Position numbers and translations under genes: made by a program
Part shown: positions 10,882 through 24,866 of the stretch, piece by piece
Layout: every line of letters starts with the position of its first letter
How positions within the stretch are numbered: position 1 is the first letter of the stretch
Assembly (NCBI GenBank): GCA_027603945.1
Contig: JADIIU010000005.1
Location: forward strand, 62,001-126,000
Direction: 5' to 3'
Source: Terramyces sp. JEL0728
Taxonomy: Eukaryota > Chytridiomycota > Chytridiomycetes > Rhizophydiales > Terramycetaceae
Length of the DNA stretch: 64,000 nucleotides
Notes under the pieces: generated by a model
The model's database searches: none
Told to the model about the DNA's origin: nothing
Seen by the model: the letters and a program-made list of their open reading frames with translations, nothing else

Positions 10882-11904
10882 TCAGCAGAACCAAGGATAG
10901 GTGTACCAGCCGTAGTATCCAGTGATATGATCAAGTAGATTAATTGCCAATGTGTCAGAGTTGCAGGAATCGCTCTCTCCAGCAGGTCCAGTAGTAGCGC
11001 AAAAGTTGGTCGTAGAGCCAAACCTCTTAATTTCATAGTTATCTATATGATGTGCAAAGTTAAAGAATGTTTCTGGCGGCAAGTGCGGAACGATATCTCC
11101 TGATTTTGCAATTCGAAAGATCTTTTTGGCATACGGTAAGCTGTCGATATAGCTGGCGAAATCAACGTTGCCGATTCTTGGTTCACCAAAAGTGTAAATC
11201 GCAATTCTATTTCCGTATTGCGGATTGTTTTGATAGAAATCCATTGCTGCCAGATTTACCACTGCACCGCCTAGTGAATGGCCAGTGAATACAATGTCGA
11301 ATGACGGGTATTGAGCAGCCAATGTGGTTAGACTCGATTGCAGAGTAGGTTGAAGTCCCATATAAGTATTTTTAAATCCTTGATGAATCTGAGCAGTTGA
11401 AGGAGCTTTGGAATTTGCAAAACCGCCAACATCAGCTGGGGTTTTCCATAATGCGATATCTTGAATGCAGGATTGCACATCTGCTGTTCCTCTGACGGAA
11501 ACAACAATCATGTGTTGGTTCGCATTGTACCCTACAAACCCGGCAGCTCCAGTAGCGCTGTTGGAATAGGACCCTACAATTACAGTGCCAGCGGTTGAAC
11601 CTTGGCATCTAACTCCACAGTTCCATGTCTTGCTGCTAGTAGTACTTGGACAGTAAGATGCAACAGCGAATTGCATCATCAACTTGAAGTTGTCGGCGAG
11701 TTGTGAATCGACTTGGCCAGCCCAATCCCTCTTTGAATTATTTGGAATGGGAACGTAGATTTGCGAGGACGGAGCCATTTGTTGCGAGTATTGCGCATAT
11801 GTCATGTTTGGGTTCAGGTTTTCATTGGCAGGAGGGGATGGCCAAGAGTTGTCAACAGCTTGAGGTAATGCAAACGATAGAGCGGCTAGAACAAAGAGTG
11901 ACAT
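10882..11904 (-). CDS. Secreted class 3 lipase, copy 1
   Basis: A 340-residue intronless protein. Signal peptide, a short Pro/Asn-rich propeptide ending in KR (SKRDWAGQ, about residue 59; a Kex2-type cleavage site), then an alpha/beta-hydrolase domain with VVSVRGT, the nucleophile elbow GHSLGGAVVNLAA, TFGEPRIGN, SGDIVPHLPP (catalytic Asp) and DHITGYYGW near the C-terminus (catalytic His). Three or four disulfides are likely. Class 3 lipases hydrolyse triacylglycerols outside fungal cells. It is the most 5' gene product of a three-copy array on the minus strand, closest to copy 2 (12451-13476), with which it also shares its promoter sequence. Confidence 0.95.
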   Translation of the reverse strand: MSLFVLAALSFALPQAVDNSWPSPPANENLNPNMTYAQYSQQMAPSSQIYVPIPNNSKRDWAGQVDSQLADNFKLMMQFAVASYCPSTTSSKTWNCGVRCQGSTAGTVIVGSYSNSATGAAGFVGYNANQHMIVVSVRGTADVQSCIQDIALWKTPADVGGFANSKAPSTAQIHQGFKNTYMGLQPTLQSSLTTLAAQYPSFDIVFTGHSLGGAVVNLAAMDFYQNNPQYGNRIAIYTFGEPRIGNVDFASYIDSLPYAKKIFRIAKSGDIVPHLPPETFFNFAHHIDNYEIKRFGSTTNFCATTGPAGESDSCNSDTLAINLLDHITGYYGWYTYPWFC

Positions 11905-11927
11905 GAATGAGGATGTTTACAGTGCCA

Positions 11928-11968
11928 TTTAAACCAAGATCATAGCGTCAAGTGAAGGAGCACAAGAC
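11928..11968 (-). promoter_or_regulatory. Conserved upstream box of lipase copy 1
   Basis: Reading the plus strand, TTTAAACCAAGATCATAGCG begins 24 bp from the lipase start and is followed after a short gap by GGAGCACAAGAC. The same two blocks recur at nearly the same distance upstream of lipase copy 2 (13504-13542) but not of copy 3. The shared block includes a TTTAAA that may act as a core-promoter element. The function is inference from conservation and position only. Confidence 0.55.
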
Positions 11969-11997
11969 CCCCAAACAAAGAAAAGGATTTGCTCCGT

Positions 11998-12231
11998 TCA
12001 ATAAACTCTGGTGCAACCATAAGGGGGATTGTTTACCGCCGACACATCTTGTTGATTTCCACATTTCCATTCCACTGTTGAGCTCGATGGCTCAGCGATA
12101 TCTACTACTGAAATCTTAAATGGCATGCTCGCGGCACAGGTTGATCCGTTAAATGAATCGAGGCCAAGAAACACCTGCCCACTGCCACTGGTCGCACAAT
12201 CGCGACTTGAACAAGACATGAAAGACAGCAT
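11998..12231 (-). CDS. Small Cys-containing ORF, hypothetical
   Basis: A 77-residue open frame in the gap between lipase copies 1 and 2, same strand. It contains five cysteines, is Ser-rich and has no recognised domain. The first residues (MLSFMSCSS) are only weakly hydrophobic, so a secretion signal is not convincing; an upstream exon could exist but I could not find a good splice pair. It may be spurious. The rest of this gap (12232-12450) shows nothing I can support. Confidence 0.25.
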   Translation of the reverse strand: MLSFMSCSSRDCATSGSGQVFLGLDSFNGSTCAASMPFKISVVDIAEPSSSTVEWKCGNQQDVSAVNNPPYGCTRVY

Positions 12232-12450
12232 AGAGAACTGGACCGTGAAAATGGCGGAGAATTAATTTCTGGTGAACCTGAATTCACTCTTTTGGCAATC
12301 TCCCTGAATCTCGCCAAAAGACTGATTTTCAGCGCTCGGCCATTGGGAAAAATGATCACTTGACCTCTTTCGAATCTTAAGGAGCGCATGGACATGCTGG
12401 AAAGGATACTCTACAAATTTAATGTTTATTGAATGAAATCTAAAAATGAA

Positions 12451-13476
12451 TTAGCAGAACCATGGATATGTCCACCAACCGTAGTATCCAGTGATATGGT
12501 CAACAAGGTTCAACAGCGTTGTATCTGAACTGCAAGAGTCGCTCTCTCCAGCTGGCCCAGTGGTAGTACAGTAATTGGTAGATGATCCGAATCTAACAAT
12601 TTCATAGTTATCAACATGGTGTGCAAAGTTGAAAAAGTTTTCTGGAGGTAAGTGTGGAACGATATCTCCTGATTTTGCAATTCGAAAGATCTTTTGGGCA
12701 TACGGTAAGCTGTCGATATAGTTGGCGAAATCAACGTTGCCAGCTCTAGGTTCGCCAAATGTGTAGATTGAAATTCTGTCTCCGTATTGCGGATTGTTTT
12801 GGTAAAAGTCGACTGCTGCCAAGTTTACTACTGCACCACCCAAGGAGTGTCCTGAAAAGATGATGTGATAATCAGGATATTTTGCAGCCAAGGTTTCTAA
12901 TCCGGACTGCAAGGTCGGCTGCAAGTCCAAATAAGTGTTTTTGAATCCTTGGTGAATTTGAGCAGAGGACGGAGCTTTGTTGTTGGGGAATCCTCCAAAA
13001 TCAGTCGGGGTTTTCCAAAATTCAATATCTTGAATACAAGATTGAATGTTGGCGGTTCCTCTTACAGATACAACAATCATCTTTTGATCTTGGTTGTAGC
13101 CAACAAACCCGGCAGCTCCAGATGAGTAGTTTTCGTGTGATCCAACAATAACAGTGCCAGATAAAGATCCTTGGCATCTAACACCGCAGTTCCAGGTATT
13201 TGAATTAGTTGTACTTGGACAATACGACGAAACTGCCAATTGCATCATCAATGCAAAGTTATTGGAGGTAGTTGCATCAACTTCGCCATCCCACGCTCTT
13301 TTACTTGCAGTGTTTGGGATTGGAACGTAGACGTGAGACGATGGGTCCATTTGTTGAGAGTATTCAGCATAAGTCATGTTTGCATTCAGATCCTCGTTTG
13401 CAGGAGGTGATGGCCAAGAATTATCTGCAGATTGAGGGACAGCTACAGCTAATGAGGCGAATAGGATAAAGGACAT
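12451..13476 (-). CDS. Secreted class 3 lipase, cop2 of the tandem array
   Basis: A 341-residue intronless paralog of the lipase at 10882-11904, clearly its nearest relative. It has the same signal peptide, the propeptide ending in SKRAWDGE, GHSLGGAVVNLAA, SGDIVPHLPP and the C-terminal DHITGYYGWWTYPWFC. The Cys pattern (SYCPSTT, NCGVRC and the C-terminal C) is the same. Differences are mostly conservative substitutions across the surface. The shared upstream box (13504-13542) shows the duplicated unit included its promoter. Confidence 0.95.
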   Translation of the reverse strand: MSFILFASLAVAVPQSADNSWPSPPANEDLNANMTYAEYSQQMDPSSHVYVPIPNTASKRAWDGEVDATTSNNFALMMQLAVSSYCPSTTNSNTWNCGVRCQGSLSGTVIVGSHENYSSGAAGFVGYNQDQKMIVVSVRGTANIQSCIQDIEFWKTPTDFGGFPNNKAPSSAQIHQGFKNTYLDLQPTLQSGLETLAAKYPDYHIIFSGHSLGGAVVNLAAVDFYQNNPQYGDRISIYTFGEPRAGNVDFANYIDSLPYAQKIFRIAKSGDIVPHLPPENFFNFAHHVDNYEIVRFGSSTNYCTTTGPAGESDSCSSDTTLLNLVDHITGYYGWWTYPWFC

Positions 13477-13503
13477 TGTTGTTTACCATTAAATTAACCG
13501 GAT

Positions 13504-13542
13504 TTTAAACAAAGATCAAAGCGTCATCAAGGAGCACACGAC
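13504..13542 (-). promoter_or_regulatory. Conserved upstream box of lipase copy 2
   Basis: The plus strand reads TTTAAACAAAGATCAAAGCG, beginning 28 bp from the start codon, and then GGAGCACACGAC. It matches the box upstream of copy 1 at nearly every position, while the surrounding bases have diverged, so it is the best-supported candidate regulatory element of the lipase array. Confidence 0.55.
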
Positions 13543-14003
13543 AATACAGGCACTGCGCATATTTCCGTCTAGTTGCGAATTCAAGCTGAATTGCCATGTA
13601 ATTTATCGGATTCTTTCGGAGATTCGTGCAGACATGATCGCATATAGTGTCGCTTTCGGGAGGTATTTCCAGCTGTCAAGTTGATCTTGATATTTATTGG
13701 CACGCTTCCCTTTCAACTGACACAGACAACCGCATCTTCCAAAAGTGTATAAAAGAATATTAGCCTCAATATTATAGCGAAATAGTTCAAAGATTCAAAT
13801 TGATTATACAGTGTGCTGTTGAACTTGCTCGATGCGATGATCACTTTTTAGATTCCAGTTGCTCTCAGGTCTTTTGACCAAAATTATTCCCGCAAGTTTT
13901 TCTGGGTCTCTTTCCGCAACAGCTGATCGTAACCATCTGTTACGATCTGTGGTTTATCACCAAATTCCAAATTCAAACATGCTTTATTCTAACAAACCGA
14001 GTC
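13543..14003. other. Intergenic region between lipase copies 2 and 3
   Basis: About 460 bp. I see no convincing ORF. A TATAAAAG occurs at about 13747 on the plus strand, but no plus-strand gene follows it, so I do not call it a promoter. The stretch presumably holds the remaining promoter of copy 2 and the 3' end of copy 3. Confidence 0.4.
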
Positions 14004-15029
14004 TTAGCATACCCATGGATATGTCCACCATCCGTAATACCCAGTGATGTGATCAACAACATTCAACAAAGTAATATCAGATCCACAGGTGTCGGATTCA
14101 CCCCCAGGCCCAGAAGTTACACAGTAGTTGGTGGTAGTGCTGAATCGGGAAATCTCGTAATTGTCAACGTGGTGAGTGAAGCCGAAAAAGTTTTTAGGAG
14201 GAATGTGAGGAACCAAATCTCCAGATTTTGCAACTCTAAAGATTCTGCTTGAGAAAGGAAGGCTGTCAATATACTTTGCAAAGTCCAAGTTGCCCACCCT
14301 TGGTTCTCCAAAAGTAAATACAGAGATCTTGTCGGCTACTGCATCGCCCAAATTGTTGTAAGTGTCCATTGCAGCCAGAGAGACAACAGCACCACCTAAA
14401 GAGTGGCCAGAGAACAAAATGTTGTAGGATGGATATTTGTGAACCAATGCGGCTACTGCAGACTGGATGGTGGGTTGAAGGTCCATATAGGTATTCTTGA
14501 AGCCTTGGTGAATGGTGGCAGTAGATGGAGCATTGCTATTGGCAAATCCTCCCATATTGACTGCAGTTTGCCATAATTCAATATCTTGAACAGCAGATTG
14601 AACATTTGAAGTGCCTCTAACCGCTACAATGATTGCCTGTTGATCATTGTTGTACCCAACATAACCTGCAGCACCAGTTGCATAATTTTCGTGTGAGGCG
14701 GTAATGACTGTATTGGAAGTAGATCCACCGCATCTAACACCGCATTTCCAAGTTTTAGTGTTGGTAGTACTTGGGCAGTAAGCAGCGGTTGCGTATTGCA
14801 TCATCAACGCAAAGTTTGAGGCGGTAGTGCTATCAACTTGTCCAGCCCAGTCTCTCTTGTCCAAGTTGGCGTTTGGATGGACAAAAGTGTGGTCGGATGG
14901 AGTTATTTGTTGAGCATATTCTTGGTAAGACATTGGGGCGGAAAGATTTTCGTTTGCAGGCGGACTTGGCCAGGTAGTGTCGACAGCAGGAGCAGCGAAT
15001 GCAGCAGCGATAAGGAGGTAAAGAGCCAT
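14004..15029 (-). CDS. Secreted class 3 lipase, copy 3
   Basis: A 341-residue intronless lipase, the most divergent of the three. Signal peptide (MALYLLIAAAFAAPA), propeptide ending in DKRDWAGQ, GHSLGGAVVSLAAMD, TFGEPRVGN, SGDLVPHIPP and DHITGYYGWWTYPW are all conserved. Because all three copies keep the catalytic Ser, Asp and His and the KR processing site, all are probably active. It lacks the upstream box shared by copies 1 and 2, which suggests it split first and is regulated differently. Confidence 0.95.
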   Translation of the reverse strand: MALYLLIAAAFAAPAVDTTWPSPPANENLSAPMSYQEYAQQITPSDHTFVHPNANLDKRDWAGQVDSTTASNFALMMQYATAAYCPSTTNTKTWKCGVRCGGSTSNTVITASHENYATGAAGYVGYNNDQQAIIVAVRGTSNVQSAVQDIELWQTAVNMGGFANSNAPSTATIHQGFKNTYMDLQPTIQSAVAALVHKYPSYNILFSGHSLGGAVVSLAAMDTYNNLGDAVADKISVFTFGEPRVGNLDFAKYIDSLPFSSRIFRVAKSGDLVPHIPPKNFFGFTHHVDNYEISRFSTTTNYCVTSGPGGESDTCGSDITLLNVVDHITGYYGWWTYPWVC

Positions 15030-15801
15030 TTTATTTTATGAATAGCCTGAGTTGATTATGGGATTTATACTTTTTTCCAGTCATTGCGCATATCGTGCGT
15101 GAACAATAAACTTGGTGAAAGTCGCTCAATGGCAAATACTACACCGAGATCACACACGTAACTCATCGAGACAATGTATTCTCTCTCGAGCAGCGTCGGT
15201 TCACCGTTCTATCCTAATTGATGGCTATTAATTCGTTTTCCATCTAGATATTGAAACAGACGCGATCAAAGACCAAATCAGGTGTGTCTGTACCCGCAAG
15301 AAAATGGTCGTGTGCACACTAGATTAACCAAATAAAAGGGCAATTATAAACAAATTGACTGTTTTAAACAGTGTTTCCAATGCGAAAATAGTCACTGCGA
15401 ATTTCAAAATACCAAATCGCCAGGTTAAACCCACACTTTTTTGCAAACGGTAGGTTCAGCATGCAAGAAAATACACTTGACGATCTGTTTGCTGCGGTAA
15501 ATTAATTAGAGGCACGCTTATCTGTGATCCAAATATAGAATCAATACAGAAGAAATATGTTAAGCACATTTATAATTTTCTATCGAGCGACTTATTGCGT
15601 GCACACTTCATGCAGCAGTAGTTTCATCGCCAGCCTTGCCGGTGTTATTATTTTTTAATGCTAAAAGACTTCAAAGACTTGTTCATTGACAGCTCGGATC
15701 ATGTGCGAATAGTGCTCGTCCGAGAAACGGAAAATAAGAAACTCTCCGCCATTGGTTATCCTATGCAACGGTACAGCGAATTAGTACATTTATTATAACA
15801 T
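15030..15801. other. Gene-poor stretch of about 770 bp
   Basis: Two short plus-strand frames attract attention: one opening at 15461 (M-Q-E-N-T-L-D-D-L-F) that runs into a GTAAATTAATTAG, and a 46-codon frame at about 15659-15798. Neither could be joined into a longer model with a 17-23 nt intron, and neither has a recognisable domain, so no gene is called. The left part presumably holds the promoter of lipase copy 3. Confidence 0.35.
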
Positions 15802-16779
15802 CTACAGTGTTGATGGTGAATCTGATTCGAAATAATCATTTACAATTACATCTGTTACAGGTACCAAATCTTCAGTTTCTTTCTTTGGTGTGTTTACAAT
15901 ATCCCTGCTTGTTTCAAATGTAGAAAGCAAGAATACATATAATTCCAATGGGTATTGGACGCATGACAAAAACAGGACGAGATCTGCTGCTATCGAAGCA
16001 TACGCAGAAGATAGTCTTACAAACGTTGCGAGTGATTTGGTTATCGCGAGTGCCGAAACTAGAAACAAATACATTACCGTTGAATTTCTTGTTATCGCGG
16101 AAACGATTTCATTCTTGTTTAAACCCGACCGGTCTGCCAAAGTAGACAAGAATACCACTGTGCCGACTGTAATTAGCAGGGCTTCCGACATGAACGAGAC
16201 TTGGTAAAGTAAGAAAATAATCTATCGTCAGAGTAGAATTACCTTTGTTAATTTGTTGCCAATAAAAAGCCTTTCAAATGCGGCATGGTTTGGCACAAGA
16301 TTGAATTCATTCAACACAAATAATTTTGGATTCTGCAGAGTGTTGAGGCTGTATATTGTCATAATAGTAGCTGCCAAATTCGATAGCGTGACAATTGAAT
16401 AAAAAATAATATGAAAGATAACCTGGTTTGACTTCCATCCATAAAAAGCCCTAATGCGACATAAAATCAGCAATCCTATAGCAGCAAGCACTACAAATTT
16501 TGCAGATAGCGAGATTTGCTTCAGTGCGAGCAACAGAAACCCCAGACTGGCCGTTCCTTGAATGAGATTAAATAGTGCAAGTGCCATTGAAAATATTACA
16601 ATCAAGTCGCAAAACATAAATACCAAACTGGCAAGGAACCCAACAGTCGCCAATTTATACACCAATGTTTTTTTCATGTCCACTCGCACCAAGTATCTTG
16701 CAACCATGAGTGTTTCAAAGATACCGGCAAGTACAAGCAAGCAGGAACAAACAATACCAATTTGGTCATCTGAAATCAT
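15802..16779 (-). CDS. Multi-pass membrane protein, unknown family
   Basis: Exons 16779-16243 and 16221-15802 (intron 21 nt) encode 318 residues with about seven hydrophobic segments spaced as in a seven-helix protein and a short acidic C-terminal tail. No GPCR signature such as DRY or NPxxY is evident. A motif CRIRAFYGWKSNQ follows the third or fourth helix; the divergent neighbour at 16985-17839 has the similar YRVKIFFGKGSAL at the comparable position, so the two may be distant paralogs. Function not known; a receptor or channel role would be speculation. Confidence 0.65.
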
Positions 16780-16984
16780 TTTCTATTTACGCGACTGTCA
16801 TAGTTTTTATCTCTCATCATCTTTAACGCCTCCAGTTTACTTTTACCCCATTATTGGCTTCGCTGGTTTTTGTCATTGTTTGGCTGGTGCATTACCCCTC
16901 TCCACGGCCAATACACATGAACAAAACTTGAAACGCTTGAGGCGCTAATTGCAGAATTCATTAAATTATTCTTTTTTAATTACA

Positions 16985-17839
16985 ATGAGGGACTTTAATG
17001 CGTATGGAGCACCTTCAGGTATTTTTCTAGGATTGGCATTCCACGACTTTGCAACGGCATCAGTAATTTTATTCAGCAAGGCAGATTCTGCAAAATCATT
17101 TCTATGGCAGTCATCATTCTTTACTTGGCTGATACTGGGAATATTCATAATATTTCAATTTATAGGGTTGGATTATTTCATGTCACCATACAATTTGACA
17201 AACATTGGGTATGTGCTGGTTGCCAACTACCTGCTCAATATCTTGACGACAATCGGCATTTCCACTATGATGGTTTACAGAGTAAAAATATTCTTTGGAA
17301 AGGGCTCTGCCCTCCTCAAAGTAATGGTTGTTTCCCAAATCATTGTCATTGCACTGAAAGGACTGGGTTCGTACTTTGGATGTCTGGTATCCTACCAATT
17401 CCAAACCGGAGTATCGCAATTGGCAACAAATGTACATTTCAGGGTAAGCGAGGATTAATCCTAGGATATTGGCTTATTTGAAGCTATTGGCCAAGCAGCA
17501 GAAGGTATTTTTTCTGCATTTGGTTCTATCGCCTTTGTCTATGCTTTGACATCGTCGCATGGCAAGCAAAGACAAAAAACTTTTGCTGATATTGCAGTGA
17601 CTCCCATTGGTATGCGCTTAATTGCAATTTTATTGCTCAACTTTACAATCGCAGTATTCGGTGTTTGGGACTATTTCGATGACAATTATATTGATCATAC
17701 TGGGTTCTTTATGCCATCTTGGACCTACGCGCTGCAGTTGCATACATTCTTGGATTTGTCGTACATTTCTGCAAAGAAAATCGTATTTGGCCAGGTAAGC
17801 TCCTCTTACAAAATGTCTGGCAAAGACAGCTCTGCTTAA
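16985..17839 (+). CDS. Multi-pass membrane protein, unknown family, possible paralog of the preceding gene
   Basis: Exons 16985-17443 and 17465-17839 (intron 21 nt) encode 277 residues. Around seven hydrophobic helices are separated by short loops; the ATG at 16985 is preferred to an earlier one at 16949 because it starts the first amphipathic segment compactly, though both are possible. R-[IV]-[RK]-x-F-[YF]-G after a central helix is shared with the gene at 15802-16779. A loop rich in acidic residues (YFDDNYIDHTG) precedes the last helix pair, and the tail is short. Divergent arrangement with about 200 bp between starts. Function unknown. Confidence 0.65.
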
Positions 17840-17856
17840 CTTAAATTTAATAAATT

Positions 17857-18502
17857 TTATTCTGAATTGTGTAATACTATTTTCAATGTATTAGTCGGGG
17901 TGATTACATAGCCGTTCAAGACGCTCAGTGCAGCTGCTGCATTTTCTAGCGATGCAAATTCTACGTATGCGATACCAGGCTTTGCCGGTACCAATCGAAG
18001 TTCAACATACCCATCATACTGTTGGAAAAGCGTAGCTATAGCGTCTTCGGAAGCTGTTGGTGGTAAATTGCTTACAAACAACGTTTGGTGGTCTAATTAA
18101 CTACACAGTACCTTGATCATCTAATTTTGTGCGCTTGTTTTCCGTCTCATCTTCATCGTCTCTAGATCGTTTCCCCCTCATAAACAATGTTCCATCCCTG
18201 ATCTTTATAACATTCGATTTGGTCTTTGAGTATTGGATTGTCTATCATGAACTCAAACATACCATAGGTTTGTTGAAAATTGCGAATCCTTGAAGCGTCC
18301 TCATTGCTGCTGCTGCCCCTTGTAGATCATCAAAACAAATAAATGCCTGTCCTCTTTCCTTGATTGTTTTCTTTGCAACGATACCCTGCACTTTTCCAAA
18401 CTGGCTAAATAGAAAGTAAAGCTGCTTTTTGAGTTGCAATTTCGGGATTTTATCGTTCAATCCTCGCACATATAAAGTCTGATTTGGTGGTATTGCAGTC
18501 AT
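17857..18502 (-). CDS. U1A/U2B''-type snRNP protein with two RRMs
   Basis: Exons 18502-18263, 18241-18112 and 18092-17857 (introns 21 and 19 nt) encode 201 residues. RRM1 has NQTLYVRGLNDKI (RNP2) and GQAFICFDD (RNP1) with the typical KLKKQLYFLFSQFG helix; a linker rich in Lys and Asp follows KPMTIQYSKTKS; RRM2 begins TLFVSNLPPTASEDA and includes GIAYVEFAS. This is the layout of U1A and U2B'', spliceosomal hairpin-binding proteins. I cannot tell which of the two it is; many lineages have a single protein for both snRNPs. It is notable next to the extreme intron shortness of this genome. Confidence 0.88.
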
Positions 18503-18532
18503 AGATTGCAAAAATTTTTAAATTTTCAAAAG

Positions 18533-19915
18533 ATGGTTCAGGAAGAGAAAAAAATAGATATCGTGCCCACTGTAGACATTTGATTAATCAAGATATCTGC
18601 TGTTCATCCTTGCGGAATCAATGCTTCAGTGGCGACAAAGAATTTCAAATGGATCTTTACAGGAGGGGAAGATGGTCTGTGAGCCTAAACATAGGTTTCA
18701 TTAGAAAATACGACACAATAGCATCAGTGAATGGAAGTGCAAACCTTACTGGCGCACAAAAACATGGCCTGGTAGACACTATTCAAAAAGGTGGTGCTTT
18801 AGTGTCTGCTTGGGAAAATGAAGATGGACCTGGAGCAACACCAGACGACCCTCCCAAATTGTCTCCTGTATATAGCATGGATGTACACTCACAAGCGGTA
18901 TGGCTAGTTGCTGGAAATCAAACTGGAAATATCAATCTGTATACGGTGCGTCATGAAGAAGGAAAAGTATGCATGCATTAATATAGCTGCAACATGTATT
19001 GAGGGGACACAAGAACGTGGTATCGGCATTGAAAATTGCACCAGACGAGCAATCACTACTAAGCGGATCCTGGGATAAACTGATTAAGCTTTGGAATTTA
19101 GATGATGGGTCTGTAATAACAGAATACTCTGACTTATCTACCCACATCACTACTTTAGACTTCCAACCGAATAGCGTACATTCTAGCTTATTTAGTCTGC
19201 TGTCTTTATGGCAAATTGCTTTGACGGGTCAATCTATATCTACGATATTCGAAAAAGAGATGGGTTTGTCAAAAAGATACCTGCTAGTGTTTCTGGAGCG
19301 CCTGCTTGGTCAATATCGTCCTGTTGGAGCCCAGACGGTGCCAGAATGTATGTAGGAAGGAGAAATGCATCAGTGGATGAATTTGATTTTAGTTCTGGAA
19401 GGCTGTTACAATCTCTAAAGCTACCAAGCAGTTCTGGACGGGTAAGTTCTGTCACCGCTTTACCTTCAAGACATTTGCTAATGTAAATCATGTTAATTCA
19501 GTGCCTCCCACGATAACATTCGATTATGGGACTTGGATCATTTAGCCCAAGAAACTACACCGGCAAAGCCAGCAAAGCAAAACGCAGATGTACCAATGTT
19601 TCATACGGAGAGCAACGATATATTCCCGACACTTACCAACAATTCATTCACCATGGACTTTTTCAGCACAAATGAATCGATACCCAAACCGGAAGAAAAG
19701 CCTGCAGAAATATCGGTGGATCAGGAGTTGATGGTTCCCTTGATTCCGTTTTCAATTATACCTGGGCACCACGGTGGTATAATTTCAGCAATGCGTAAAA
19801 TGTATTTAAATTAGATTTCAACGACAAATACTTGGTCACAACATCAGGAACTCGAGGATGGGAAGGGGTCTCGACAAATATGTGCTTAATCTACGAAATA
19901 AATAAAGGGCAGTAG
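18533..19915 (+). CDS. SPT8: SAGA complex subunit SPT8 (WD40)
   Basis: Exons 18533-18571, 18593-18674, 18695-18966, 18987-19175, 19196-19482, 19502-19794 and 19815-19915 (introns 21, 20, 20, 20, 19, 20 nt) encode 420 residues. The spliced sequence matches SPT8 closely: HPCGINASVATKNFKWIFTG, GEDGFIRKYD, LVDTIQKGGALVSAWEN, LSPVYSMDVHS, SGSWDKLIKLWNL and further WD repeats. SPT8 links TBP to the SAGA coactivator. No frame could be read through without all six introns. The start is 30 bp from the divergent U1A/U2B'' start, and the stop is 11 bp from the ARO1 stop. The long acidic N-terminal region of yeast SPT8 is absent. Confidence 0.92.
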
Positions 19916-19925
19916 CAATTTTATT
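19901..19925. terminator. Interlocked poly(A) signals of SPT8 and ARO1
   Basis: AATAAA for SPT8 lies at 19901-19906, inside its own coding sequence, 6 bp before the TAG. The reverse-complement AATAAA for ARO1 lies at 19920-19925, one base past its stop. Cleavage 10-30 nt downstream of either signal would make each mRNA run into the last codons of the other gene. Signals are seen directly; the transcript ends are inferred. Confidence 0.6.
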
Positions 19926-19926
19926 C

Positions 19927-24649
<4,723 letters not shown>

Positions 24650-24667
24650 TCTGGCGAAATTTAATGA

Positions 24668-24850
24668 CTAGAGATTTTTAGGGTGATGTTGTGGCTTAGC
24701 GGATGCGGTTGAATGGGATGTTGAATAGTCATCGATGCAGCGCAATAGGAGTTTCTGTGATGAAAGAATCTGGTCGATTAGCAAGATTTGTTCAGTGCTA
24801 GACACGTTTGAACATGGCGATACGTCCAACTTTCTAAACAAGCAATGCAT
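24668..24850 (-). CDS. 60-codon ORF upstream of ARO1: small gene or uORF
   Basis: An ATG-started frame of 60 codons fills the space between the downstream end of the acyltransferase gene (24867) and ARO1 (24649), same strand, with gaps of 16 and 18 bp. Composition looks protein-like (STEQILLIDQILSSQKLLLR) but no family is recognised and no signal peptide is present. Since it would lie in the ARO1 leader, it may be an upstream ORF controlling ARO1 translation, or simply chance. Confidence 0.3.
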   Translation of the reverse strand: MHCLFRKLDVSPCSNVSSTEQILLIDQILSSQKLLLRCIDDYSTSHSTASAKPQHHPKNL

Positions 24851-24866
24851 TTATTAATTGGGAATG

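Noticed and set aside
11998..12395. A fourth, decayed lipase between copies 1 and 2
   Set aside because: No lipase motif (GHSLGG, TFGEPR or HITGYYGW) occurs in any frame of this gap.
13740..13760. TATA box on the plus strand
   Set aside because: No plus-strand gene begins downstream; the neighbours are both on the minus strand.
15461..15798. Short plus-strand frames (M-Q-E-N-T-L-D-D... and a 46-codon frame)
   Set aside because: They could be joined only with introns of 13-15 or 42 nt, outside the 17-23 nt range seen elsewhere, and neither matches a family.
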